From: Sporocytophaga myxococcoides DSM 11118
GTDB taxonomy: Bacteria; Bacteroidota; Bacteroidia; Cytophagales; Cytophagaceae
Length of the DNA: 64,000 nt
Direction of reading: 5' to 3'
NCBI RefSeq assembly: GCF_000426725.1
Contig: NZ_AUFX01000003.1
Location: forward strand, 186,001-250,000
Under the pieces are notes generated by a model, which did no database searches, was not told the origin of the DNA, and saw only the letters and a program-made list of their open reading frames with translations. Numbering within the stretch: the stretch's first letter is position 1; the number at the start of each line of letters is the position of its first letter. Positions 52,202 through 61,436 of the stretch are shown here, piece by piece. The position numbers and the translations under genes were made by a program.

Positions 52202-52697
52202 AGCAAGGAATCAGAGAAACAGTTAATAATTATGACAAAAAAACGATTGAAAGTCTTTACCAATCAAGCTCTGGCTGAATAACTTATTATTCAATACAGA
52301 CCATATTTCTGATCTCAATTTCAGAGAATAATTTATGGAACTGATAAACAAGAGAATAATTAAGAAAAAAACGTTTGAAGCGTATTTTTTAATTTGCATA
52401 ATAAGAATACTATTAATCAAAGATACCAATAATTTAGGGCTTTTTTAAACGAAAACCTCCTCTCCCTAGCTGGCTTACACAAGGATTTAACAAACTGATT
52501 ATCTGTTCACTAATTCAATCTCTTAATTCCTTTATTATCGAATGTTTGTACGAAAAAAAGAGGAACAATAGAGAAGAAATAAAACAAAATATTATTTCGA
52601 AAAAAGTAAAATTTCTTTGTAAAATATTTTCAACAAGAACATGACACACTCAAATCTGATTGGTATAAGGAATAAAAAATGTAAGTTTCATTATCAC
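52202..52697. other. intergenic, no gene seen
   Basis: About 500 AT-rich bases between the patatin gene and the next minus-strand gene. A 68-codon minus-strand frame (52223-52429) has one hydrophobic stretch but no supporting signal. No terminator or repeat is evident. Confidence 0.4.
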
Positions 52698-53336
52698 CTA
52701 TGTCCAGTCTGATAGTTTAATCTTTAAATGAATCTTGCCACCCATATTAAAACCTTCAATTACATTCCCGTCATTTTCATTGTTGTACAAAAAATAAGGC
52801 CCAATCTCATCCAGCATTTTTATACTCAAAGAAGAATATTCAAAATAGATGATCCATGAAAAAGGGACACTCGCTTTCCCCGGAAAGTCAACAATTTGAA
52901 GCAAAACTCCTTCTTTTATTTCCTTCATGAAAGTTGAGATGACTTTATTATGAAGGCCAGCTATCTCCGGACTGGTCTTAGCCAAATACAATGTGGTATC
53001 TTCATCATATACATCTGAATGCCAATAATCCTCAAGCCTGAAGTATTCCTCATAATCAAGCTCTACTAATTCAATGCTAAAATTATCTTTTTCAATCAGG
53101 AAATATGGCTTCTGCTCCTTCTCTATTATTTCAGGCTCCTTATTTCCAATTGAAAAAAGCCTACCTAAGCCTAACCAAACAAGAATGATAATTAAACCTA
53201 CAAGTATTACCGAAATAAGAATAATTAAGACTACAAGTAATAGAGGAGCAAGTATCAATAGAATAGGCACCTTAATTATTGCAGGCATTGTTGATTCTGG
53301 TTTATAAGAATAAACCTTCTCAAACTCAATTTTCAT
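52698..53336 (-). CDS. membrane-anchored protein of unknown function
   Basis: 212 residues. After about 20 polar residues comes a long hydrophobic stretch (IKVPILLILAPLLLVVLIIL and on to IIILVWLGL), probably a hairpin of two helices, then an acidic cytosolic or periplasmic domain of about 140 residues (YFLIEKDNFSIELVELDYEE). No motif is recognised. It is a single gene with no close partner, flanked by the palindromic element copy D at its upstream side. Confidence 0.7.
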   Translation of the reverse strand: MKIEFEKVYSYKPESTMPAIIKVPILLILAPLLLVVLIILISVILVGLIIILVWLGLGRLFSIGNKEPEIIEKEQKPYFLIEKDNFSIELVELDYEEYFRLEDYWHSDVYDEDTTLYLAKTSPEIAGLHNKVISTFMKEIKEGVLLQIVDFPGKASVPFSWIIYFEYSSLSIKMLDEIGPYFLYNNENDGNVIEGFNMGGKIHLKIKLSDWT

Positions 53337-53405
53337 TATAGAACTATTAATATAAATTTTAGAATCCGATATTTAATAAAAGGACCTTTTCTCTGACTCT
53401 TGTCT

Positions 53406-53508
53406 TGAAGGAGAAGGAAATAATATATAATTTCAAGACTAATATTGTTTTACATATCTATCAAGACCTTACCCTAAATCCCTTTACTGAATGAAAGGGA
53501 TTTTAATG
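53406..53508. repeat. palindromic intergenic element, copy D (degenerate)
   Basis: One end TTGAAGGAGAAGG (53405-53417) and the other CCTTACCCTAAATCCC (53466-53481) followed by GGGATTTTAATGAG. The ends are recognisable but more diverged than at 22797 or 58986. No coding content. Confidence 0.6.
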
Positions 53509-53526
53509 AGTATGATAGTTTCAATA

Positions 53527-54507
53527 TTAATACTGAACAAAACTATACCTATACATCTCACTTGACTCCTGCCCTTCTGGCATATAAGCCATAAAAAATC
53601 CATCTTCAGCAAAGTAAAATTGAAAAGGTGAAAGAGGAATCACATACATTTTAGATTCACCTGTAATAATGTTATAACTGAACAATTCAGAGTCGTTCGA
53701 ATCGGTTTTATAAAAAAACAATTTGTCTTTATAAGGGAATTTTAAAACGCAATAATCATTTCCATTTTTGATAACATTTCCATTTCCTAAAATCATATCA
53801 TTATTTACGAAGTTGATCTTATATAGAAGAGTATCCCCTTTGGAAAAAGAAATTTCTTCAAGATCATATATATAGTATAATGAATCGTTATAAAATAAGA
53901 GTTCATCAAAATTGAATACCTTATTATAGTCCTCAATGAATAACCTCTTTTTATTACTATTTAAAACTAATGTATTGGTTTTTAAATTTGGCAACTCCAG
54001 ATTAGAGATCGCGAAAAATGCGGTGGAGGGAACACCTGCATCATCTGTAATCATAATTTTAACCTTGCCGGTATTATTCCTCCCCAGCTTGGTTTCAGAT
54101 GGTGTATATCCACCTCTAATATTCTCTCTGAGAAAATCTTTTGCATACTTCATCAAATCAATTTGACTATAAACCTTTCCAGAAAAAGGATTATAAACAT
54201 CAATCAAACTTTCTTCTTCATGTAAGTTTGCAGCAATTTTATCTCTGCTGAATGCCAAGAAAAACAAACCGCTTTGTTCCAGCTCAAATACCTTCTTATT
54301 AATACTATTGATACTAATACTGTCTATAGCAGTTACATTCAGATATTTTTCAAAATTGACAGTATCAGAAACTACTACTTTATTACTATTAGCAATAGCC
54401 GCTCTGCCAAAACTGTCCTCTGCTGTCTTTACTTCTTCTTTCTCTTTTTCCTTTACACTGCAACTTGCAATATAAAAGAATATGATAGCGATGATTACTC
54501 TTTTCAT
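53527..54507 (-). CDS. lipoprotein, possible beta-propeller
   Basis: 326 residues with a lipoprotein signal MKRVIIAIIFFYIASCSVKE (lipobox IASC) followed by a charged KEKEKEE linker. The mature domain is beta-rich with repeating strands (LFFLAFSRDKIAANL, YNPFSGKVYSQIDL, LLFYNDSLYYIYDLEE, YCVLKFPYKDKLFFYKT), reminiscent of six-bladed propeller lipoproteins of Bacteroidota. No sugar-binding or catalytic motif is obvious. A lone gene; envelope location likely. Confidence 0.75.
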   Translation of the reverse strand: MKRVIIAIIFFYIASCSVKEKEKEEVKTAEDSFGRAAIANSNKVVVSDTVNFEKYLNVTAIDSISINSINKKVFELEQSGLFFLAFSRDKIAANLHEEESLIDVYNPFSGKVYSQIDLMKYAKDFLRENIRGGYTPSETKLGRNNTGKVKIMITDDAGVPSTAFFAISNLELPNLKTNTLVLNSNKKRLFIEDYNKVFNFDELLFYNDSLYYIYDLEEISFSKGDTLLYKINFVNNDMILGNGNVIKNGNDYCVLKFPYKDKLFFYKTDSNDSELFSYNIITGESKMYVIPLSPFQFYFAEDGFFMAYMPEGQESSEMYRYSFVQY

Positions 54508-54565
54508 TAATATTCAATTAATAGTATTATTTTATTTACCCTCCCTCTCACCGCACCATACACAA

Positions 54566-55264
54566 CTATTTCAAAGTCCCGAATAACCTGTCCCAAACCT
54601 TGGTATAAAACCCGAAGTTGTGTTGCTCATGCTGATGATGATCCACATGGAAGCCTGTATTGGCGAGCCATTGAAAACATACATTGTATTTAACCGCTTT
54701 CGGTACGATTTCTTTACGCAGATGCCCGATAATGCCCATGGCAACATTAAATACCAGGTAAAGCATTACTGCATAGATAGAAAAATCCACAGCAAATAAT
54801 AACATCAGCCAGAGCGATCCGAATCCCATCACTTCTATCGGGTGCAGGACAAACAAAGAAATAGCCGTTGGCGTATCATATGCATGATGAAGATCATGAT
54901 ACCTGTATACGAAACTCATCTTGTGTATTGCCCGGTGAAATACATACATCAACAGATCCATTGCAAAGATCAATACCACAAAATCGATCAATATATTTAA
55001 AAGATCGGATTCCAAATGGAAAACAATAAAGCCGTATTTGAAAAGCAGATACCCTGCAAGCGTTACAAGTGTGTTAAAGAATATAGTAGCAAAGGTCCAG
55101 TAAATTTCTTTTAAGCTGATCAGGCGTTTCATTTCCGTCAGCAAACCATCAAAGGTAAAACCCAATAGCACAGCCATAAGTGCAATAGCTGCATTTTCCA
55201 CTAAGAACAAAAGGAATAAGGAAATAAGATTTAAACTGTATAAATAAGCAAAGAACGCTTGCAT
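54566..55264 (-). CDS. sterol desaturase/fatty acid hydroxylase family protein
   Basis: 232 residues, an integral membrane di-iron enzyme with four or five helices. The histidine clusters are HRAIHKM, YHDLHHAYDTP and HVDHHQHEQHNFG near the C terminus, the spacing typical of the fatty acid hydroxylase superfamily. It would hydroxylate or desaturate a lipid such as a carotenoid or fatty acid; the substrate is unknown. It is monocistronic, beyond the copper-related run. Length is usual for the family. Confidence 0.88.
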   Translation of the reverse strand: MQAFFAYLYSLNLISLFLLFLVENAAIALMAVLLGFTFDGLLTEMKRLISLKEIYWTFATIFFNTLVTLAGYLLFKYGFIVFHLESDLLNILIDFVVLIFAMDLLMYVFHRAIHKMSFVYRYHDLHHAYDTPTAISLFVLHPIEVMGFGSLWLMLLFAVDFSIYAVMLYLVFNVAMGIIGHLRKEIVPKAVKYNVCFQWLANTGFHVDHHQHEQHNFGFYTKVWDRLFGTLK

Positions 55265-55485
55265 GTACTAAATATTTTATAAACAAAATGAAAAGGTAAT
55301 TTCGTCGCAGAAAAGAACTATCTTCTGTCTGCTGATCATCTAAATTACTCATTTTCTATCCTATGTTCAAATTATTCAATTGGCTTTTTAAGGAGCTTAT
55401 GTTACAGAAACATACATGTGTGAATATATTTGCAATCACGTATTATATTGTGCTCCAGGGAAGAGGAATGAAACGCTGCAAGTTC

Positions 55486-55875
55486 TCAATCACACCTATC
55501 CAACTCTATCCTTATTTCCTGTACAGATCGATATGAATGATCTCCCCATTGCCTGTTAATATAATTAACCAGGTTGGTGATCTCTATATCTGATAATTCA
55601 TTGTTTCCAGGCATACTTCCAATGAACTTTTGTCCATTAACAATAATGGTATCATTCATACCATTTCTTACTATACAAGGAAGTTCAGACTTTTTATCAA
55701 TCAAAAAGTCTGAACCTGAAAGAGGTGGGATTAACTTTTTTAATCCCTCTCCTTCTTTACCATGACAATTAGAACATTTCTTTTGATACGTTTTTTCACC
55801 TGTAGTCCCGTCTGCACAGGATGCCAGCAATATAAAAAGAATAACCAGGTATATTAATTGCTTACTTGCCTTCAT
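55486..55875 (-). CDS. mono-haem c-type cytochrome lipoprotein
   Basis: 129 residues with lipoprotein signal (LIYLVILFILLASCADG, lipobox LASC). The haem site is CSNCHGKEGEGLKKLIPPL, with Met in SMPGNN as likely sixth ligand, the usual class I cytochrome c pattern. It overlaps the Sco1 gene by 14 bases, so the two are co-expressed. It probably shuttles electrons in the periplasm, perhaps for copper-centre maturation or to the di-haem protein further upstream in the same run. Confidence 0.88.
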   Translation of the reverse strand: MKASKQLIYLVILFILLASCADGTTGEKTYQKKCSNCHGKEGEGLKKLIPPLSGSDFLIDKKSELPCIVRNGMNDTIIVNGQKFIGSMPGNNELSDIEITNLVNYINRQWGDHSYRSVQEIRIELDRCD

Positions 55876-56500
55876 TGAGAAGAAGTTTTATATCCTCTAT
55901 AAGTTTTGCTGTAGCCTTATCATCCGTTCCATCATAGTAACCTCTTATCCTTCTTTTTTTGTCAATAAGAATGAGTGCTCCACTATGGATAAATCCACCC
56001 GGAGCCTCTTTGTCTTCTTGCGCACTTACCAGATAACTCTTTGCTATTGCATAAACAGAATCTTTCGAACCATATACAAGATGCCATTTAAAAGAATTTA
56101 TATCTAACCTGTTTGCATAATCTTTTAATACAGGAATAGAATCATGTAAAGGATCTATAGTATGAGATAGAAAAGAAACCGTATTGCTATCTTTGTATTG
56201 ATCATATACCTTCAACAGATTACTTTTCATCACAGGACAAATTGTGGGACATGTCGTGAAGAAGAAATCTGCAATGTAAATTTTATCATTGAATGTAGCA
56301 AGACTTACCCAGTTACTGTCCTGATCCCGGAATCTAAAATCAGGGATGGTGTGGTAAATGGTGTCTTCTACTATATTTCCCTTCTCATTCCTTTCAGCCA
56401 ATTCCTTAGGGCCCAGAATAGGAAGTTGTCTCGGTGCCTTATTACAAGCCACCATCACATAGAGACCAATTATGAGTAATAGAATTTTACTTTTAACCAT
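55862..56500 (-). CDS. SCO1/SenC copper chaperone lipoprotein
   Basis: 212 residues with lipoprotein signal (ILLLIIGLYVMVACNKAP, lipobox MVAC). The thioredoxin-like SCO domain has the copper-binding CPTIC pair in FFTTCPTICPVMKSNL, SHTIDPLHDS and the conserved His in FIHSGALILIDK. SCO proteins deliver copper to CuA or act as thiol reductases. It lies four bases downstream of the coiled-coil lipoprotein gene and overlaps the cytochrome gene, in a run that also holds MbnP/MbnH-like genes. Confidence 0.92.
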   Translation of the reverse strand: MVKSKILLLIIGLYVMVACNKAPRQLPILGPKELAERNEKGNIVEDTIYHTIPDFRFRDQDSNWVSLATFNDKIYIADFFFTTCPTICPVMKSNLLKVYDQYKDSNTVSFLSHTIDPLHDSIPVLKDYANRLDINSFKWHLVYGSKDSVYAIAKSYLVSAQEDKEAPGGFIHSGALILIDKKRRIRGYYDGTDDKATAKLIEDIKLLLNEGK

Positions 56501-56504
56501 TTTG

Positions 56505-56939
56505 TTAGTGCTTGTATTTATTAAGTATTATCTGACCCGAATCAAGACTGTTTTCGATCACCTCCTTTACATTTGTTATGACAACTATCTGATCATTGTA
56601 ATATTTCTCTTTGACGCTCTTATCAATGGATTCAGAAGGTTCTTTATAATTCCTCATCCAGCCCATCATGGCTTCATCAGCTTCCTCAAGACGTTTAATC
56701 TGAAGCGATATTTCTTTTTTATTATCCTCATTTATTGTAGAATTGTTTAATTGCTTCAGCTCTTCTTTAAGAGTGACAATTTTATCCATCTTTTCCATTT
56801 CACTGTCATGCAAGGCCATCAACTTCTCTCTTTTTGAAGCTCCACTTTCTGAGCAGGAAGATAAAGTATAAAGACAAACACCAGTTAGAAAGAGCGTTTT
56901 GCAGATGTATTTTTTGAGTCCCGAATAGGTGCACTTCAT
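56505..56939 (-). CDS. coiled-coil lipoprotein of unknown function
   Basis: 144 residues from ATG 56939 (MKCTYSGLKKYICKTLFLTG); an upstream ATG adds seven residues. Lipobox TLSSC. The mature part is helical and charged (EKMDKIVTLKEELKQLNNST; KRLEEADEAMMGWMRNYKE), probably a coiled coil. Proteins of this look, with the MMxWMRNY segment, recur beside cytochrome and copper genes in Bacteroidota. It is upstream of Sco1 by four bases. Role unknown. Confidence 0.75.
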   Translation of the reverse strand: MKCTYSGLKKYICKTLFLTGVCLYTLSSCSESGASKREKLMALHDSEMEKMDKIVTLKEELKQLNNSTINEDNKKEISLQIKRLEEADEAMMGWMRNYKEPSESIDKSVKEKYYNDQIVVITNVKEVIENSLDSGQIILNKYKH

Positions 56940-57110
56940 GAATTCGCTTTCATTCTTCATATAAACTTTATTAATGTTTAGGATTAGTGTTTTAATTCCT
57001 GTCGTTAGAATAATGCCTTGATTAGTTTATAATAAATCTCTTTGCTTTAGTTTTGTCACTTTTCTATAAGCCAGCGAGAACTATAGCATTAATCAAGTTA
57101 ATGTTTTATT

Positions 57111-58151
57111 CTATCGATCTGTCAAAGCCTTTAAAAAGCTTATCAAATCAGCCTTTTCCTGATCTGTAATATTTAAAGGTTGTATGATCGGACTTTTGTT
57201 AGGATGCTTATGACCTCCTTTACTGTAATGATCAATAACCTCCTCCAACGTAGCCATGCTCCCGTCATGCATATAAGGAGCAGTTTTTTCAACGTTACGA
57301 AGAGAGGGAACTTTAAACTTACCTATGTCCGATGGGTTTTGAGTAATCCTTGCCCTGCCTGAATCTGCATATACCGAATATAGCCCGTTATTACGAAAAC
57401 TGTTATCTGTAAATGTAAAACCTGTGTGACAATGAAAGCATTCTCCTTCTTCTCCGAAAAAGAGATTCATTCCGTTGATCTGAGACTGAGTAAGAGCACT
57501 GGGATTTTCATCTGAATATTCGTCATATGCAGAGCTGCCGCCATACAAAGTTCTTTCAAAGCAGGCAATTGCCCTGGTAAGCGCATAAACACTCGGCTCC
57601 TGATTATAGGCTTTTTGAAATAACAAGGGATATCGGGCATGCTTCTTTAATCTCTCTACAACCTTATTGACATCAAAGTCCATTTCATTGTGATTATCAA
57701 TCGGTGCGAGCACTTGTTGCTCGAGTGTGGGATTGCCTCCATCCCAGAACATAGAAGGTTGATAAGCTACATTTAAAAGAGAAGGTGCATTCCTTTCTCC
57801 TATCCTGCCGTCAATCCCGATGCTTTTGGGAAGGTTATCTGCAAATAACTTATCCGGCAGATGACAAGTTCCGCAGGAAATGGTGCTGTCTCTAGATAAA
57901 ATGGGATCGAAAAACAACAATTTACCCAGCTCAATTCTATTCTGCGTCGGAAGATTGTCCAGAGGAATATCAGGATAAAGAAATCCTTTGGGTAACTGCA
58001 AGGTAATAACCGTATTAGCTTTCTCCATTACTTCAGCTTCCTTACCTTTCTTACAGGACACAAGCGATAAGAGCAAGCATGGGATATAGTAAATAAAATA
58101 ATTTCTTACGGCTACAAAATTATAACCGTAAGAAAAAGACAGAGACCTCAT
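57111..58151 (-). CDS. di-haem peroxidase of the MauG/MbnH type
   Basis: 346 residues with a lipoprotein-like signal (YFIYYIPCLLLSLVSCKKG). Two c-type haem sites: CGTCHLPDKLF and CFHCHTGFTF, in the cytochrome c peroxidase/MauG fold, with LLNVAYQPSMFWDG and TAPYMHDGSMATLEEV. Its start overlaps the MbnP-like gene by four bases. In methanotrophs MbnH oxidises a tryptophan of MbnP to kynurenine, creating a copper site; the adjacency supports an MbnH role here rather than plain peroxide removal. A simple cytochrome c peroxidase remains possible. Confidence 0.88.
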   Translation of the reverse strand: MRSLSFSYGYNFVAVRNYFIYYIPCLLLSLVSCKKGKEAEVMEKANTVITLQLPKGFLYPDIPLDNLPTQNRIELGKLLFFDPILSRDSTISCGTCHLPDKLFADNLPKSIGIDGRIGERNAPSLLNVAYQPSMFWDGGNPTLEQQVLAPIDNHNEMDFDVNKVVERLKKHARYPLLFQKAYNQEPSVYALTRAIACFERTLYGGSSAYDEYSDENPSALTQSQINGMNLFFGEEGECFHCHTGFTFTDNSFRNNGLYSVYADSGRARITQNPSDIGKFKVPSLRNVEKTAPYMHDGSMATLEEVIDHYSKGGHKHPNKSPIIQPLNITDQEKADLISFLKALTDR

Positions 58152-58924
58152 TGGATAACACTAAACATTGTTTGAATATTATTTGCCAGTTTAGTTGCCA
58201 AAGGCACTGATCCCATAGTATGAGAGGCATTTTCAGTTTTAATATCTATACCTGTAAAAAAATTATTAAGGTAAGTTTGTACATGAAGTGTTTTCTTATC
58301 GTTTGCATTTACTGCAAAAGATACATTATCTAAATTTACTTCACGATAAAGCATATCCATGCCTATATGATAAAATAATGGATGACTGAACTGACCAAAG
58401 GTTTGTACATCCGTATTGGTGTTGGTAGTATCACAGCTTCCTTCCATCATTAAAAAGATATATCCGGAGCTCCAGCTCCAGTGCATCCCAGGACTTTGAA
58501 TAGCCAATGGATTATTTGTTGGATACACAGTAGGGTCTGCATGATTTGTAACAGAATCTATACCGACAGCAAACTTCAAGCCTTTATAGTCACCCACAGG
58601 GACTTGACCCAGATCATAATCTTCTGTTGCCGGATTTACAAGCAGATATTTTCCTGTAATAGGATACTCGCTTCCATCCTGCTTAACAAGACGAATGTTT
58701 GAAACATAATATCGGAAACTGGACAGCGTATATCTTGCACCTGCTTCTGTAGTAAAGACAGAAGTAAAATCTATCGGCTTATTACCTATTACAGTAGACA
58801 TCTTAAGCGACAGGTTTTGAGTCTGAGTGGCAGGCTGAGGTGTGTCTTCTGTATTCTTGCAGCTTGTAAGCATTATGAATAGTAATGATAGTATGGACAG
58901 AAATAAATGATGTTTTAATAGCAT
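58148..58924 (-). CDS. MbnP family copper-binding lipoprotein
   Basis: 258 residues with lipoprotein signal (LFLSILSLLFIMLTSCKNT, lipobox LTSC). The family features are LSSFRYYVSNIRLV, LLVNPATEDYDLG, FAVGIDSVTNHADPT and the tryptophan-rich GMHWSWSSGYIFLMMEG, the likely site of modification. MbnP binds copper after MbnH oxidises a tryptophan. It heads a run mbnP-mbnH, followed by a coiled-coil lipoprotein, Sco1 and cytochrome c on the same strand. The role in copper handling is by family and context. Confidence 0.85.
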   Translation of the reverse strand: MLLKHHLFLSILSLLFIMLTSCKNTEDTPQPATQTQNLSLKMSTVIGNKPIDFTSVFTTEAGARYTLSSFRYYVSNIRLVKQDGSEYPITGKYLLVNPATEDYDLGQVPVGDYKGLKFAVGIDSVTNHADPTVYPTNNPLAIQSPGMHWSWSSGYIFLMMEGSCDTTNTNTDVQTFGQFSHPLFYHIGMDMLYREVNLDNVSFAVNANDKKTLHVQTYLNNFFTGIDIKTENASHTMGSVPLATKLANNIQTMFSVIQ

Positions 58925-58985
58925 ATTTGTGATGTTTACAATGTTTATTTATAATGTTTATAAAGTAATTTAAAAGCATAAAAGA

Positions 58986-59115
58986 CTTCACCCTAAATCC
59001 CTCACCTGAAGGAGAGGGACTTTAATGTGTATGTTATTAGTCACATTAGTTTTAATTCAAACATTTTTATCGTCGACAGTTCTCTTCTTCTTTAGGAGAA
59101 GGGTTAGGGATGAGA
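58986..59115. repeat. palindromic intergenic element, copy E
   Basis: Left end CTTCACCCTAAATCCCTCAC and right end GGAGAAGGGTTAGGGATGAG, inverted ends with internal hairpins, 130 bases long. It is the best preserved copy together with 22797. It lies between the mbnP start and the Cys-motif protein gene. Confidence 0.8.
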
Positions 59116-59404
59116 TTTAAATTGAGCAATTGGAATAGCAGAGCTCTTTAGTTTTGCTCTTCTATTTTGTGTTAAAGTGTCAGTGAAAACGGCTCTATGA
59201 GATACACCAATCCTGTTCTTCTGTTCTTACAGAAGTTTCCATTACATTCATGCATAACAAGGCACAACGACTGTGCGTTTTTAACATCATTGATATTGCA
59301 ATGACAGAAAGCAATGCAGTTGCATTATTTTTTCCCTGATGAATTCACATCATAGAATAATTTGCAGTAATGATGAATGCTGAAATAAAGGAATGGATTT
59401 CTCC
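59116..59404. other. intergenic next to copy E, nothing recognised
   Basis: With copy E this makes a 480-base gap upstream of mbnP. The copper-run promoter should lie between 58925 and about 58985 or beyond the repeat; no clear box is seen. Confidence 0.35.
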
Positions 59405-59773
59405 TTAGCTGTTCTGCCGGGGAGGATGAAAGAATGAAAAATAAAGCTGTATATGGTTGCCCTTTTGGTACGGAGCAAAATCAAATGAGGAAATCTGAAT
59501 TAAATTGAAATGAACAGAAGAAACGTGTTCAATAAATTGAGTTTCAGAAGAGGTTTTATCAGAACTTAAGCCGTTTGTTTTTTTGCTTTCATTATCAAGT
59601 TGCTTCTTGAGATGACATTTTCCCAGACAACTATTACCTGCTTCATTTCTTTTGACACAAAGGGTTTTAGCAATGACAGCCCTGTTCGCTTCAAAAGAAG
59701 CAACGATCATGAACTTACTGAAGTTGTGCAGTAATATTCCGAAAATGGCCGCTATAAGTAATAAGTTTTTCAA
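59405..59773 (-). CDS. small exported protein with Cys-rich motif
   Basis: 122 residues with an N-terminal hydrophobic helix (MKNLLLIAAIFGILLHNFSK), then CVKRNEAGNSCLGKCHLKKQ, a C-x(10)-C-x3-C-H motif. The latter half is Ser/Phe-rich and ends in HPPRQNS. Small proteins with this C...N..CxGKCHLkKQ motif recur in Bacteroidota next to copper or metal-transport genes. The motif could bind a metal (inference). It is on the same strand upstream of the mbnP run but separated from it by 480 bases. Confidence 0.7.
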   Translation of the reverse strand: MKNLLLIAAIFGILLHNFSKFMIVASFEANRAVIAKTLCVKRNEAGNSCLGKCHLKKQLDNESKKTNGLSSDKTSSETQFIEHVSSVHFNLIQISSFDFAPYQKGNHIQLYFSFFHPPRQNS

Positions 59774-60292
59774 ACCCCTGAAAGATGTGCAAATATATAT
59801 CAGAAATAAACAAGTGCAATTTTATATTTCAGAAATTTAAAACTGATTTTATTCTTTAATTGTATTACTGATTCACAATAAACTAATTACTCTCCTTTCT
59901 TTATACATTGGCGTTGATATCTTTTTATTGCATTGATTCACTGAGCTATATTAACTAGGTCAGGCCTTTTTTAAAACTTTTGACTTTCACTTCTTTTACT
60001 TTCCGTTTTACGCTTTTCGGCCCAATAGTCCTCGTTTGCTTTTCCACAGACTTGGCTAGTTAGAATAAACTTAACGAGGATTCACGAGGATAGCGATTGC
60101 ATCGCTATTCCTTCCCCCCGATAGTCCATTTTACTCCCTCTATAACCTTCCATATTCATCTTTTCCATTTTCACGATTGATTTCTAAAAGCGTACTTGGT
60201 AAAAATTTACTTATTTTTATATGCAGTCCCATTTACTCAACATTTTTCTGAATAACCTTTAACCAATTCCAATAGAAAAAAAGAAGAAAAGA
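59774..60292. other. intergenic, no gene seen
   Basis: About 520 bases between divergent genes. A short palindrome ATAGCGAT-TGC-ATCGCTAT lies near 60090. T-rich and pyrimidine-rich stretches (60000-60130) resemble decayed sequence. No promoter is clear. Confidence 0.35.
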
Positions 60293-60805
60293 ATGTCATT
60301 CAAATTAGTAATCATATTGTCAATTATGGCTCTATTGGCTGGTTGCAGCTCTACAAGATTCAAACCTTGTTGCCGGATCAAGTCAGGATACGGAGGCATG
60401 GAGCGCATAAAAAAAATGGATCTTAGGAATGAGGAAATTGTTAATGTAGCGAAGTTTCAGACAATAAATTATATCATCCTTCTTAACAAAAAGGATGTTA
60501 CCAATGAATTAGAAAGGAAGCTTAGCGACACCATAAACGTTAAGAAATTAATCAATGCAGGTGATACTTTAAACTTAAGAGAACTTTCTGGCGTTACTAA
60601 TTTTGATTTAAGAAAAGCTATTATAAAGCAGATGAATATCGGGAAAGCAATTGTTACAGAAAAGAAAACCGGTCTCAGAGTGGTGCAGATTTGCAGACGA
60701 AAATACAATTACCAGAATGGCCCCAAAGAAGGGCGTGGCGGAATTGAATTTACAGACCTTAAGAATAACAATGTTATTATAAGTCTTTCTTATTGGATTT
60801 CTTAG
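60293..60805 (+). CDS. lipoprotein of unknown function
   Basis: 170 residues with lipoprotein signal MSFKLVIILSIMALLAGCSS (lipobox LAGC). The mature part is basic with two Cys (KPCCRIKSG) just after the signal, then mixed helix and strand (DLRNEEIVNVAKFQTINYII; GLRVVQICRRKYN). I do not recognise a family. It is followed by two further small exported proteins on the same strand (42 and about 10 bases apart), so the three may form an operon. Confidence 0.7.
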   Translation: MSFKLVIILSIMALLAGCSSTRFKPCCRIKSGYGGMERIKKMDLRNEEIVNVAKFQTINYIILLNKKDVTNELERKLSDTINVKKLINAGDTLNLRELSGVTNFDLRKAIIKQMNIGKAIVTEKKTGLRVVQICRRKYNYQNGPKEGRGGIEFTDLKNNNVIISLSYWIS

Positions 60806-60847
60806 AAATGGAATAAACTGAACATCGCATTATGTAACCTTTAATTT

Positions 60848-61426
60848 ATGAGAATATTTTTTTTGATAGTTTTGATTTTTATTTCCGGAGTATGGGGTGC
60901 ACAGGCACAAACAGATAGTTTAAGATTTCCCATAAATGGGAAACTTCCCTCCCGCTTTAACGAAGCAGTTTCAGTACAGACAAAGGTGTTTGATCAACTT
61001 TTTTTCATGGACAGCACGACTACCAGGCATTATCCTGCTTCCTTTATGCTTGATAAGATTGATAATGACAGCAACCATTATTATCTTTTTTTAGCGGAAT
61101 ATTGGATAGCATTTCATTACAGTGAAATAATTCCTGAGTTAATTAAACGAGTGACTCAAAAGAAAGAGGTAGGTCTGACCAACTATGCGGACTTAATCAT
61201 ATGGGATAGAGTTCTTGCAGGGCAAATGAAGTCTTTTGGTCATGGAGGTGTTTCAAGAGATGATCTATTTACAGTTGCCGGAAGAGCAAACCGATTGCTG
61301 ACTATAATAACAGGAGAAGACTTTGGCCATGTATCCATGTACTCTACACCAGGAGAATTAAAAGCGCTTCAGGACAAGTGGATCAAGTGGCTGATCCGGA
61401 TTCAGAGAAAGAATCATTTGGAATAA
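60848..61426 (+). CDS. small secreted protein of unknown function
   Basis: 192 residues with signal peptide (MRIFFLIVLIFISGVWGAQAQ). The mature protein is mostly helical with conserved-looking YWIAFHYSEIIPELIKRV, DLIIWDRVLAG and GEDFGHVSMYSTPGELKALQ, ending in basic KWIKWLIRIQRKNHLE. No family recognised. It sits between two lipoprotein genes on the same strand, suggesting a joint envelope function. Confidence 0.7.
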   Translation: MRIFFLIVLIFISGVWGAQAQTDSLRFPINGKLPSRFNEAVSVQTKVFDQLFFMDSTTTRHYPASFMLDKIDNDSNHYYLFLAEYWIAFHYSEIIPELIKRVTQKKEVGLTNYADLIIWDRVLAGQMKSFGHGGVSRDDLFTVAGRANRLLTIITGEDFGHVSMYSTPGELKALQDKWIKWLIRIQRKNHLE

Positions 61427-61436
61427 ATAATTGAAA

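Noticed and set aside
52223-52429. 68-codon minus-strand frame with one hydrophobic segment
   Set aside because: Such frames are expected in AT-rich intergenic DNA; no start signal or partner gene.
60085-60112. Palindrome ATAGCGAT-TGC-ATCGCTAT as a terminator
   Set aside because: It is far from any gene end on either strand and lacks a T run.
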